The notes under the pieces: generated by a model
The model's database searches: none
Told to the model about the DNA's origin: nothing
The model's input: only the letters and a program-made list of their open reading frames with translations
Position numbers and translations under genes: made by a program
Source: Gadus chalcogrammus
Taxonomy: Eukaryota; Chordata; Actinopteri; Gadiformes; Gadidae
Length of the DNA: 64,000 nucleotides
Direction: 5' to 3'
Assembly: GCF_026213295.1 (NCBI RefSeq)
Contig: NC_079415.1
Location: forward strand, 19,400,237-19,464,236
Shown: piece after piece, positions 44,857-55,290 of the stretch
Numbering within the stretch: position 1 is the stretch's first letter
How the letters are laid out: every line of letters begins with the position of its first letter

Positions 44857-46638
44857 CTAGATGTCGTCCTGCCACGGGACGGTTCCTTCTCCAGAGAAGT
44901 AGGAGGTGAAGGTCTCGCGGATCCGAATGGCTTCTCTCCCGGCGTTGTTTGCAGCCACTCTCCCCAGCCCTGGCAGAGGCTCCACCGCACCACCCGGGAT
45001 GCACTCCCTCACTGCTGCTGTTGGTGCTGTTCTGCGGAGGAAATTGTGGAGCACACAGGTGGCCTTGATGCATCTCTCTGCCAGCTCAGGATGGACCTCG
45101 ATGACCCTCCGGTAGATCCGCCACTGAGAGGAGAGGATGCCAAATGCGTCCTCCACCACCAACCGAGCCCGGGACAGACGGTAGTTGAAGACGCGCCGCT
45201 CACGTGGGAGGAGGCGTCCGGGGAATGGCCTCATGAGGTTGGTCCGTAGCGGAAAGGCCTCGTCCGCTACAAACACATGAGGCAGGGGTCCTCTGTGCTC
45301 AGCCCCCGGCAGTGCTCTGTCAGCAGGGAGCTTGAGATTGCCAGCGTGGAGGGCCTGACCAAACTCAGAGTTGGCCAGAATTCCTCCATCACTGGTTCTC
45401 CCGTAGCCCCCCACATCGATGACCCGGAAGCAGTAGTCTGCGTCGACAACTGCCAAGAGAACGATGGAAAACGTTCCCTTGTAGTTGAAGAACTGCGAAC
45501 CGGAGTTCGCAGGGGCCTTCAGAACTACATGCTTCCCATCGATGGCACCACAGCAGAGAGGGAAGTTCCACCGCTCCTCGAACCGCTCTGCAAACACTCT
45601 CCACTCCTCTGCAGTGGGCACAGCCATGAACTCCTCCACCAGGCAGTCCCAAATAGCCGTGACCACATCCGAGACGATGGAAGCCACGGTGGAGGCCCCG
45701 ACCCGAAAGCTGTTGGCGATCGTTCGAAACGAATCACCACTAGCCAGGAATCTGCAACACATGAATTATTTATTTTAGCCTTATTGATCATTTCAGTTGT
45801 ATAGCAAATCTGTAGGCCAATTATCTCACTGCACAGGTAAATTTCTTGACTAGTGTTTACAGTGGATTTGCATCAGCTTATTTTACTTTCAAAAGCATGA
45901 CAAGGAGATCAATGTGGAATTTACTCACATAGTATAATATTAATTAATATTTTGAGCCATGATGCATTTCTTTATTTTGTTTGTATAAAACTCTGGTGAC
46001 ATGCATGTATGAAGATTTGCGTTTAGGTTGAAATACTGGGTGGAGCATTGACAGGAAAAATGAATAGCAGGTAGGCGCAATGGGGAAAGCAACTCATATC
46101 ACCACCATGTCATGTCAGCACGCTTTCGTTTGCCTTGTGTTGAATTTAACTCAATGAATATTGCCTTTCATGTTAAAATGGCCTATGCCATGGGTGAGCC
46201 TAGTACACGATGCTTGAATAAACGGGTCACTACTCAAATATAAACAACACATTGGAAATAGATGAATGCACTTTCCGATAGTATATGACTACAGAATGTG
46301 CTGATTTTAATAGAGTAATTAGCCTATGAAACCGCAACTTACCGGAGACAGATGGACAGGCGCTCCGCCGCTGATATGGAGCGCCTGTAGTTGGTGTCCT
46401 GACGGGAGATCATGGCACCAACCCGGGCTAGCAGGTCATCGAACATGGCGACAGTCAAGCGAAAATACCGCTTGAACCGGCCGTCATCCAGGCGGAGTTC
46501 CTGGAGGAGGTGGTGAAACTCACCCAGCTCTGAGCGCCTACGCATGATCTCATGCACCCAAACACGACGGCGTTTGGGTTTATTTCTCTCTTCCAACTTC
46601 CACAACTCATACAGCGCAGCGATGGTGGTAGCCTTCAT
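44857..46638 (-). CDS. PIF/Harbinger transposase (HARBI1-like), intact
   Basis: Exons 46638-46343 and 45751-44857, joined at a GTAAG donor and TTGCAG acceptor in phase 2, encode 396 residues. The N-terminal part has KRRRVWVHEIMRRR and FDDLLARVGAMISRQDTNYR. A helix-turn-helix stretch follows (SFRVGASTVASIVSDVV). The DDE_4 nuclease has GAIDGKHVVLKAP (first Asp), VVDADYCFRVIDVGGYGRTS (second Asp) and RLVVEDAFGILSSQWRI (Glu region). It ends GTVPWQDDI. The start was chosen by comparison with the copies at 37381 and near 57770, where the ATG follows CTCCACAAAC. An ATG 17 codons further upstream is open but not conserved. No lesion is visible, and the family size is about 350-400 residues. It is transcribed toward the MADF gene. 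Confidence 0.88.
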
Positions 46639-46816
46639 GTTTGTGGAGCTTTGGAAAGAGAATGAGCGGGAGAAAATGGGCGGGCTCATCTAGATGCGTT
46701 GGCGTGTTGGAAGCGTTGGAAGCGTTGGAAGCTTAAACCACCACACAATGATCAAGCGTTAGGCGCGTTACTCGCGTTATCCAACGCGAGTAACGCGTTT
46801 GGTGTGGCCGCACCGT

Positions 46817-47052
46817 AGACACGTTTTACGCACTTAAATAACGCGCCCAACGCACCTACGCACCAAACGCAGTTAAATTTTTTTACTTTTTAAGGTACGA
46901 ACACACCAGACGCGTACCCACGTAAAGATTTACGCGCGTAACGCACCTAAAATGTTGCTTGACCATTTTGTGTCAAAAATGGTCCTACGCATACGCTCCT
47001 AACGGTGCGGCCACACCAAACGCGTTACTCGCGTTGGATAACGCGAGTAATA
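46817..47052. mobile_element. Harbinger terminal fragments
   Basis: Short pieces of several related termini, including a variant subfamily starting AAGGTACGAACACACCAGACG and a 35-bp palindrome of CGCGTTACTCGCGTT type. No complete element. Confidence 0.55.
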
Positions 47053-47680
47053 GTGCGGCCACACCAACCGCGTTACTCGCGTTGGACAACGCGAGTACCG
47101 CGCCTAACCTGACGCTTGACCAGTGTGTGGTGGTTCAACGCTCCAACGCGTCAACGCGCCAACGCAGCTAGATGAGTCCATTGTCCATGCAAGTGAACGG
47201 AGCGTTCCCTCTTCGTCATAACTATCAAACCAAACATCCTTCACATTCACTGAACGAACATTATGAAAGTAAAATGCACATTTCTCGCTAGAAATGTTTC
47301 CATAAACGCATTTAATGGCGTAACTATGTTACTATTTCCACCCAGAAGAAAAAAGAAAGATGTCGGCCGTATGCTTCTGTGCAAGCTCACTACTCTCTGC
47401 CAGTGACGTCGGGTCAAGCTCCACGCTGATTGGCTACCGCGGCTAAGCGTCACGCGTTGGAGCGTTGAAAGTTCAATTTTCTGAACTCCGGGCGTTGGTG
47501 CGTTGGGCGCGTTACTGCGTTTACGTGCGTAATTACGTGCAACTGCCGCGCCTAACGCCCCCAACGCAACGCTTCAACGCTTCAACGCGTGTACCGCGCC
47601 TAGACCAATGGTTCCCTATGCAAAAATGCCGATTTTCAACGCCCCTAACGCGAGCAACGCGGTTGGTGTGGCCGTACCTT
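47053..47680. mobile_element. Harbinger MITE, complete copy
   Basis: Runs from GTGCGGCCACACCAACCGCG to CGCGGTTGGTGTGGCCGTAC. Internal landmarks shared with the following copies are GAACGGAGCGTTCCCTCTTC, CCAAACATCCTTCACATTCA and GACGTCGGGTCAAGCTC. The MADF-side and transposase-side ends match the element at 37571-46816, so this is its deletion derivative. Confidence 0.75.
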
Positions 47681-48275
47681 AACGCGCCTAACCTGACGCT
47701 TGATCATTGTGGGGTGGTTACTCGGTTCAACGCTTCCAACGCGTCAACGCGCCAACGCAGCTAGATGAGTCCATGTCCAATGTCCATGCAAGTGAACGGA
47801 GCGTTCCCTCTTCGTCATAACTATCAAACCAAACATCCTTCACATTCACCGAGCGAACATTATGAAAGTAAAATGCACATTTCTCGCTAAAAATGTTTCC
47901 ATAAACGCATTTAATAGCGTAACTATGTTACTATTTCCACCCAGAATAAAGAAAAATGTCGGCCGTATGCTTCTGTCCAAGCTCACTACTCTCTGCCAGT
48001 GACGTCGGGTCAAGCTCAACGCTGATTGGCTATCGCGGCCAAGCGTCACGCGTTGGAGCGTTGAAAGTTCAGATTTCTGAACTCCGGGCGTTGGCGCGTT
48101 GGGCGCGTTACTGCGTTTACGTGCGTAATTACGTGCGTCTGACGCGCATAACGCCCCTAACTTGACGCTTCATCACATGTAACGCGTCTACGCGCCTATA
48201 CCAATGGTTCCCTATGCAAAAATGCCGAATTTTGACGCCCCTAACGCGAGTAACGCGTTTGGTGTGGCCGCACCG
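47681..48275. mobile_element. Harbinger MITE, second copy in the same orientation
   Basis: Same structure as the preceding copy, ending GCGTTTGGTGTGGCCGCAC. The two lie end to end. Confidence 0.72.
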
Positions 48276-48340
48276 TAACGCGCCTACGCTCCTAACGCGC
48301 CTAGATGAGTCCATGTCCATGCAAGTGAACGGAGCGTTCC

Positions 48341-49569
48341 TATGGAGTCAGAACAGTCTCATTATTAATGAATGCACAGAGAAGGATTCACAAATGTATT
48401 TTGTGATTTATATATAAATTACTCTCTTCTCACAAATACATTTCAATTCACACACAAATGGATATCGGCATGTATAAATGTAAAATAAATCCATAAACAA
48501 AAATAAGTTTCACAAACATATTTCTGATCCACACACAAATATGTCTTGTTTTAAATAAAGGTAATATAAATCCATAAATATATTAATTTAAAAAAGATTT
48601 GCAATTTTCATCAAAAATGTATTTGGATGTTGTTACATTTATGTACAAACTGTTAAACTTGAATTTACAAGACGCTTTTCATTTGTGAGCTTGTTTGCAT
48701 TTGTGTGTGAAACTGTCTGCATTTATGTGTGGATTTTTGAGACTCTCCTGACGTCGCGAGATTCACAAATGCATTTTTTTCAACAAGGAAGTCTCTGTAG
48801 CCAATCAGATGCCTCCCTCGTTTTCAGTCAACCACATGACTGCTGTGACTGGGTTTTTACGTCGGTGCCGTTTACTACTTTAACGGCACCGATAATCCCA
48901 AAACCCAGTCGAAATTAGATGGAAAAAGTGTCGTGACGCAGCATTTACTTCTTCACCACCTAGAGATTGTTATGTACGATCATTCAAAAAACCATGTTCT
49001 TTCCGATAGAGTAGACATTTGACAGAGAACCGGGAGGCTCGGAGGCTGGACTCAGAGGTCGGAACTGCAGCCATGTGATTGGCTGAAAACGAGGGAGGCA
49101 TCTGATTGGCTACAGAGACTTCCTTGTTGAAAAAAATGCATTTGTGAATCTAGCGACGTCAGGAGAGTCTCAAAAATCCACACATAAATGCAGACAGTTT
49201 CACACACAAATGCAAACAAGCTCACAAATGAAAAGCGTCTTGTAAATTCAAGTTTAACAGTTTGTACATAAATGTAACAACATCCAAATACATTTTTGAT
49301 GAAAATTGCAAATCTTTTTTAAATTAATATATTTATGGATTTATATTACCTTTATTTAAAACAAGACATATTTGTGTGTGGATCAGAAATATGTTTGTGA
49401 AACTTATTTTTGTTTATGGATTTATTTTACATTTATACATGCCGATATCCATTTGTGTGTGAATGGAAATGTATTTGTGAGAAGAGAGTAATTTATATAT
49501 AAATCACAAAATACATTTTTGAATCCTTCTCTGTGCATTCATTAATAATGAGACTGTTCTGACTCCATA
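48341..49569. mobile_element. Foldback transposon with 500-bp arms and 6-bp duplication
   Basis: The ends TATGGAGTCAGAACAGTCTC and GAGACTGTTCTGACTCCATA are perfect inverted repeats; the arms run to about 48838 and from about 49070. The flanks are CGTTCC on both sides (48335-48340 and 49570-49575). Uninterrupted copies read GAGCGTTCCCTCTTC, which confirms a 6-bp target duplication. Arms are rich in CACAAATG words. A second short hairpin (GGTGCCGTT / AACGGCACC) is in the loop. There is no coding capacity. Confidence 0.85.
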
Positions 49570-49570
49570 C

Positions 49571-50950
49571 GTTCCCTCTTCGTCATAACTATCAAACCAA
49601 ACATCCTTCACATTCACCGAGCGAACATTACGAAAGTAAATGCACATTTCTCGCTAAAAATGTTTCCATAAACGCATTTAATGGCGTAACTATGTTACTA
49701 TTTCCAACCAGAATAAAGAAAGTTGTCGGCCGTGGCTGCGCTGGAGTCCGAGGTAGGAAACCCAAACGCCGCCGTGTTTGGGTGATAGAGTTTAGATCGG
49801 GTTAGATTAAATAATCTCGGATATAAATAACAATAATCAGGTTAAATAACATCACATGGTGTGTCTGGTGTGTTTCCAGCATTCGTAGTGTTGATCAGCA
49901 GATATATAGTCCGCCAAGACGTTGAGGTTGCTTAGTAACCAGAGACTCTGTCCGTGCAAGTGAACGGAGCGTTCCCTCTTCTTCATAACTATCAAACCAA
50001 ACATCCTTCACATTCACCGAGCGAACATTATGAAAGTAAAATGCACATTTCTCGCTAAAAATGTTTCCATAAAAGCATTTAATGGCGTAACTATGTTACT
50101 ATTTCCACCCAGAATAAAGAAAGTTGCCGGCCGTGGCTGCCATGGACATGGCTGCGCTGGAGTCCGAGGTAGGAAACCCAAACGCCGCCGTGTTTGGGTG
50201 ATAGAGTTTAGATCGGGTTAGATTAAATAATCTCGGATATAAATATCAATAATCGGGTTAAATAACTTCACATGGTGTGTCTGGTGTGTTTCCAGCATTC
50301 GTAGTGTTGATCAGCAGATATATAGTCCGCCAAGACGTTGAGGTTGCTTAGTAACCAGAGACTCTGTCCGTGCAAGTGAACGGAGCGTTCCCTCTTCGTC
50401 ATAACTATCAAACCAAACATCCTTCACATTCACCGAGCGAACATTATGAAAGTAAAATGCACATTTCTCGCTAAAAATGTTTCCATAAAAGCATTTAATG
50501 GCGTAACTATGTTACTATTTCCACCCAGAATAAAGAAAGTTGCCGGCCGTGGCTGCCATGGACATGGCTGCGCTGGAGTCCGAGGTAGGAAACCCAAACG
50601 CCGCCGTGTTTGGGTGATAGAGTTTAGATCGGGTTAGATTAAATAATCTCGGATATAAATAACAATAATCGGGTTGAATAACTTCACATGGTGTGTCTGG
50701 TGTGTTTCCAGCATTCGTAGTGTTGATCAGCAGATATATAGTCCGCCAAGACGTTGAGGTTGCTTAGTAACCAGAGACTCTGTCCGTGCAAGTGAACGGA
50801 GCGTTCCCTCTTCGTCATAACTATCAAACTAAACATCCTTCACATTCACCGAGCGAACATTATGAAAGTAAAATGCACATTTCTTGCTAAAAATGTTTCC
50901 ATAAAAGCATTTAATGGCGTAACTATGTTACTATTTCCACACAGAATAAA
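49571..50950 (+). repeat. Tandem array, about 416-bp period
   Basis: The landmark ACATCCTTCA lies at 49601, 50001, 50417 and 50833, so spacings are 400, 416 and 416. Each unit contains a Harbinger transposase N-terminal fragment (KPKRRRVWV) in an open frame of 63 codons in units two and three (50030-50221 and 50446-50637). The first unit lacks a 16-bp CATGGACATGG block. Confidence 0.88.
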
Positions 50951-51063
50951 GAAAGATGTCGGCCGTATGCTTCTGTCCAAGCTCACTACTCTCTGCCAGT
51001 GACGTCGGGTGAAGCTCAACGCTGATTGGGCAACGCGGCTAATCGTCATGCGTATGAGCGTAA

Positions 51064-51451
51064 CGCCCCGTGCCCACTACATGCGTCCGTTGCGTGATCC
51101 CCATTGACTTTAATGGGGACGGACGCGCAATGCATTGTGGATCCGTACGTTCCGTTGGAGCCTTCGGCTCAGTCAAGAAGTTGAAAAATTTTCAACTTCT
51201 TCGGCAGCGACGGATCCGTCATCCAATCAGATCGCGTCTGCAAATTTAAGCACTGTGACGCGACTCGGGCTCTGACGATACTGGAAAGCGGGAAAGCGGG
51301 TCATCTTGCATCGCAACAAGCAGGAAGTAGCGGGAAGAACCCGGCGAAGCGATTTGATTGGCTGACGGATGCCTCCTCAAAGACTACTCCCCCATCAGTC
51401 AGCAACGCCTTCCCACCTCCGTTGACTGAAGGAGGTAGTGGGCACGGGGCG
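51064..51451. mobile_element. Harbinger-type MITE, family P
   Basis: 388 bp, CGCCCCGTGCCCACTAC to GTGGGCACGGGGCG, flanked by TAA (51061-51063 and 51452-51454). Same family as at 26884 and 52909. Confidence 0.85.
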
Positions 51452-51454
51452 TAA

Positions 51455-52243
51455 CGCCCCGTGCCCACTACATGCGTCCGTTGCGTGATCCCCATTGACT
51501 TTAATGGGGACGGACGCGCAATGCATTGTGGATCCGTACGTTCCGTTGGAGCCTTCGGCTCCGTCAGAAAGTTGAAAAATGTTCAACTTTTTGGCAGCGA
51601 CGGATCCTTCATCCAATTAGATCGCTGTACGGTTGCTGATTGACACCCCGCCCTCATGAGTAAAATCCTCAGTTTGTCGATGCTCATGCTAATGATCATG
51701 TGTTTTTCCCCGCGTGTGATTTGTTGACCATTATGTTAATTTTGATGTGCCTGTCCCCGGACGCGGTTGGCTGCTGCATCGGAGGGCCGAGGATCAGGGA
51801 GGATAAAGCGCGGGCGAGCTCAACATCCACGGCAGCTGGCCTTGGATATGAAGCTTGCCATATTGGGTCTTCGAATGGTTATTTGTTGGTTGATCGAGGT
51901 TCTTGTTAATTGCTACACGGGAACTTATCCCATGCTCTGGGCTAAATAAACAAATAAACAACTTCCAGTTAACCAAAGACATCTGGTTTTATGTTGCCAC
52001 CCCTTCCCCTAGCGGGGGACGTAACAATCGCGTATGCAAATTTAAGCACTGTGACGCGACTCGGGCAAATATGATACTACATGGAAAGCGGGTCATCTTG
52101 CATCGCAACAAGCAGGAAGTAGCGGGAAGAACCCGGCGAAGCGATTTGATTAGCTGACAGATGCATCTGCAAAGACTACTCCCCCATCAGTCAGCCACGC
52201 CTTCCCACATCAGTCAACGGACGCATGTAGTGGGCACGGGGCG
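51455..52243. mobile_element. Family P MITE split by a solo LTR
   Basis: The second P copy begins directly after the TAA of the first and ends at 52243 followed by TTA. A solo LTR interrupts it. Confidence 0.82.
51626..52026 (+). mobile_element. Solo LTR
   Basis: 401 bp, starting TGTACGGTTG and ending GGACGTAACA, with a 5-bp duplication ATCGC (51621-51625 and 52027-52031). The uninterrupted P copies read CAGATCGCGT at this point. An AATAAA-like signal (CTAAATAAACAAATAAAC) lies about 80 bp before the end. No internal region remains, so it arose by recombination between two LTRs. It is unrelated to the LTRs at 38340. Confidence 0.85.
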
Positions 52244-52884
52244 TTACATAAGGCGGCTGCATGCTTCAAGGCGGCTGCATGCTTCAGCGTTGGTGTTACG
52301 TTGTTGCGCAAAATTTACTCAAAGCAATTCATGCTACCTTTTAGGTTGCGCGTGTTCCGCGTGTTGCCAAGCAATTTACCGCCAGAACAGTAGGTGGAGT
52401 AATATGTGGAGTAAAGTTTTTCGTTGAAGACGACCTCGAGAATGAAGTCTTTGTCTGTGGGAGTCGTTGGTTTGTTTATGTGCCAGATCGTGTTCTCCCC
52501 ATACACAGTGAATGATGGCAACAGACAGAGGAACAGGGGTGATGAAGTTGTTGATCATTGGGGTTGTATAAATGTGCATATCTCTCTACATTTTAAAACG
52601 ACATAATGTGTTGGCAGCAAAGTTAACTTCACTTCACGTTAATGCTTTTGTATATGAGCCTGCCGGGTGATACTCCAGACAGGAAGTAGTAACCAGACCA
52701 GCAGACCAATCACAGCCTTGCAGGCTGGGCGGCTCGCGTAAAAGCTTACGTAAAAAATTACGCAAGTCTAGAAAAATCGCCCGACGCACGCAAGACGTGA
52801 GAAGTCGCGCAAGGGGTGCGCAAGGGCGCGCAAGGGCCTCTTGCGCTTGCGCTTACGCGTACGTAACTGAGCATAAATCGGCCT
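52244..52884. mobile_element. Family Q relative, partly degraded
   Basis: Shares GCGTGTTGCAAG-like and CCAGAACAGTAGG words with the Q element at 32336, and ends TAAATCGGCCTATAG-like. The left end is unclear because of a small duplication (GGCGGCTGCATGCTTCA). Confidence 0.5.
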
Positions 52885-52908
52885 ATAGTCGACGCAACGC
52901 TACGCTTA

Positions 52909-53296
52909 CGCCCCGTGCCCACTACATGCGTCCTTCGACTGATGTCGGAAGGCGTGGCTGACTGATGGGGGAGTAGTCTTTGCAGAGGCATCCGTCAGCC
53001 AATCAAATCGCTTCGCCGGGTTCTTCCCGCTACTTCCTGCTTGTTGCGATGCAAGATGACCCGCTTTCCCGCTTTCCAGTATCGTCAGAGCCCGAGTCGC
53101 GTCACAGTGCTTAAATTTGCAGACGCGATCTAATTGGATGACGGATCCGTCGCTGCCGAAAAAGTTGAACATATTTCAACTTCTTGACTGAGCCGAAGGC
53201 TCCAACGGAACGTACGGATCCACAATGCATTGCGCGTCCGTCCCCATTAAAGTCAGTGGGGATCACGCAACGGACGCATGTAGTGGGCACGGGGCG
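52909..53296. mobile_element. Family P MITE, third locus
   Basis: 388 bp with TTA on both sides (52906-52908 and 53297-53299) and the same termini as the other P copies. Confidence 0.85.
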
Positions 53297-54124
53297 TTAC
53301 GCGTCCAAAAGGTTACGCGACGCTACGCTTCGGCCACCATTAAGCGTCGAAGCGTAGCAAAACGCGTCCTCCAAATTTTTGATACGCGACGCGCCGATCC
53401 ATGCAATACCAAGCGTTGTCGGTGGGGGCGATACTGCAAATATTGTACATTAGTACTACTATAGGTTATATTTACAGAAGAACATATGAGAGGATGCGGG
53501 AACGTGATAAGAATGACTTGACGACTCTTTTACTAATTATCTGTGCCAATTTATGCGAACCCTTCCACAGGGTCAATGTGCTATTTTGATGCGCGACATC
53601 AGACAGCTGATGCGGGATTGTGAGCCATTTTAATGATCTTCTTGTCACCCGATATTCGTTCTATTGCTGGCCTTATTTGTTTTAGAATTAGCCTATTTGA
53701 ATTAATTACGTAATGTTTTGTGTTCACATTCTATGTGAAACATAAATGTTCATGTTCTGTGTGAAACATAAGTTCAGTAACCTCTTTGAGTGAATGAAAT
53801 TTGAAAGCGTGAGTGTGTAGTGAATGAAAAATGTGTGCGTGTATGGTGGGACTATTTTCTGTATTTGATAAATAAACCCCTTTTCTCTAATAATGTTGCC
53901 TACCATATAATTTCTGTGGACATTATGCGCTATATAGCTTAAAGCATTCGGCTATAGGCCTACACTTAAATAATTCATTCATCTGTCAAAGCAATAGCTC
54001 GTTGTATAAACATTTTATATGGATATGATTTAATGAGTTTGACGTAAACCAAATTAGGTAACTTGTGTAACATGATAACTAATGAATCAAAAGTCATGCT
54101 TCCAAGTGACCAATGTATAGACAT

Positions 54125-54427
54125 TTATTGGTCAGTGCGCATACCCAATCGTAGCACATTGTACTGGTGGGGAAACACGCCAGCATCTGACAAAAAATAA
54201 TCTGCCAGCTGCTCCCTGACAAGGGCCGGTTTTGGTGAGTCGGGAAGATATCGGATGACTCGCGAAAGGAGATCATCAAACTTTGGCGCCGACATCCGAA
54301 AATACTGGAAATGCCTCTCCTCGTCCATGCTTCGCATTGGAAGCACCAGAGAAACAAATTCCCCATCCTGATCTCGTGTGGTATTTAAAGGGCGCACATA
54401 CCACCGCCTATCTCTGCGCTTCATCAC
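54125..54427 (-). pseudogene. Harbinger transposase N-terminal exon in element R
   Basis: Starts MMKRRDRRWYVRPLN and has RHFQYFRMSAPKFDDLLSRV, the substrate-recognition region preceding the nuclease in Harbinger transposases. About 100 codons are open. The DDE domain is absent from the element, so this is a remnant. Confidence 0.7.
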
Positions 54428-54647
54428 TCTTCTTCCGTAGCCACTTTGATCGGAACGTCACCTGGAACGTCCCCCCGCGAAAACACCGGTGACTCTGCTG
54501 CCACCCATGGCGTGAGTGGTGTATTGCATGTCATGCATTGCCCGCGACGTTCGCGTATGCTGTGTAGACTATGAAAGGAAGCGCGACGCTCGCGTCACTC
54601 ACGTCGTTTACGCGCGTCGCTCGCGTCGACTATGTAATAAAGTTGCG

Positions 54648-55290
54648 GCCACACCAGACGCGTATCTCGCGTAATTTTTACGCGAGATACGCACGTAAAA
54701 TGTTGCTTGACCATTTTGTGTCAAAAATTGTCACATACGCGCAATACGCGCCATACGCGCATACGTCACTCGCCTAGATGAGTCCATGTCCATGCAAGTG
54801 AACGGAGCGTTCCCTCTTCGTCATAACTATCAAACCAAACATCCTTCACATTCACCGAGCGAACATTTCGAAAGTAAAATGCACATTTCTCGCTAATTTT
54901 TTTTCCATAAACGCATTTAATGGCGTAACTATGTTACTATTTCCACCCAGAATAAAGAAAGTTGTCGGCCGTATGCTTCTGTCCAAGCTCACTACTCTCT
55001 GCGAGTGACGTCGGGTCAAGCTCAACGCTGATTGGGCAACGCGGCTAATCGTCATGCGTATGAGCGTAAAAAGTTAAATTTTTTGAACTCTTGAAATGTA
55101 CGCGATATACGCGCGTATTGCGCGTAAATATACGCGCCACATACGCGCTATACGCGCGTAAAATGTTGCTTATACGCGTGAAACGCGTGAAACGCGTAAT
55201 ACGCGCGTAAACCAATGGTTCCCTATGGAAAAAATGCCGATTTTATACGCGAAGTACGCGAGATACGCGTCTGGTGTGGCCGCACCTTAA
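54648..55290. mobile_element. Harbinger MITE, variant subfamily
   Basis: Runs from GCGGCCACACCAGACGCG to CGCGTCTGGTGTGGCCGC. Its ends use TACGCG words in place of the AACGCG words of the other subfamily, but its core matches (CATCCTTCACATTCACC). Confidence 0.7.

Larger units (their letters stand above)
37571..46816. mobile_element. Harbinger element with both genes, heavily nested
   Basis: The left terminus is near GCCACACCAAACGCGTTACT and the right terminus is AACGCGTTTGGTGTGGCCGC. A MADF/BESS gene enters from the left and a transposase gene from the right, the classic divergent-to-convergent Harbinger layout. A LINE is inserted at 37795-43084. The flanking sequence (CGCGATAG | ATAGCCAATC) matches the uninterrupted CGCGATAGCCAATCAGCG in copies at 55520 and 57168. 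Without insertions the element would be about 3.9 kb. Confidence 0.8.
48276..51060. mobile_element. Harbinger MITE expanded internally and hit by a foldback element
   Basis: Its start (GCGCCTAGATGAGTCCATGT) continues to GGAGCGTTCC, where a foldback element is inserted. The body then recurs about four times with a period near 416 bp before the usual right half (GACGTCGGGT) appears. Confidence 0.65.
52885..54645 (-). mobile_element. Harbinger element R with transposase exon
   Basis: The left end (ATAGTCGACGCAACGC) and right end (CGCTCGCGTCGACTAT) are inverted repeats. It carries a transposase exon on the minus strand and is interrupted near its left end by a P MITE. The interior 53310-54090 shows no other gene. 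Confidence 0.62.

Noticed and set aside
44774..45804. Several 60-175 codon plus-strand frames opposite the transposase
   Set aside because: These are antisense shadows of a GC-rich coding exon and show no motif.
44857..46638. Domesticated HARBI1 host gene
   Set aside because: The presence of a MADF partner, terminal repeats and many MITE derivatives nearby indicates a mobile element.
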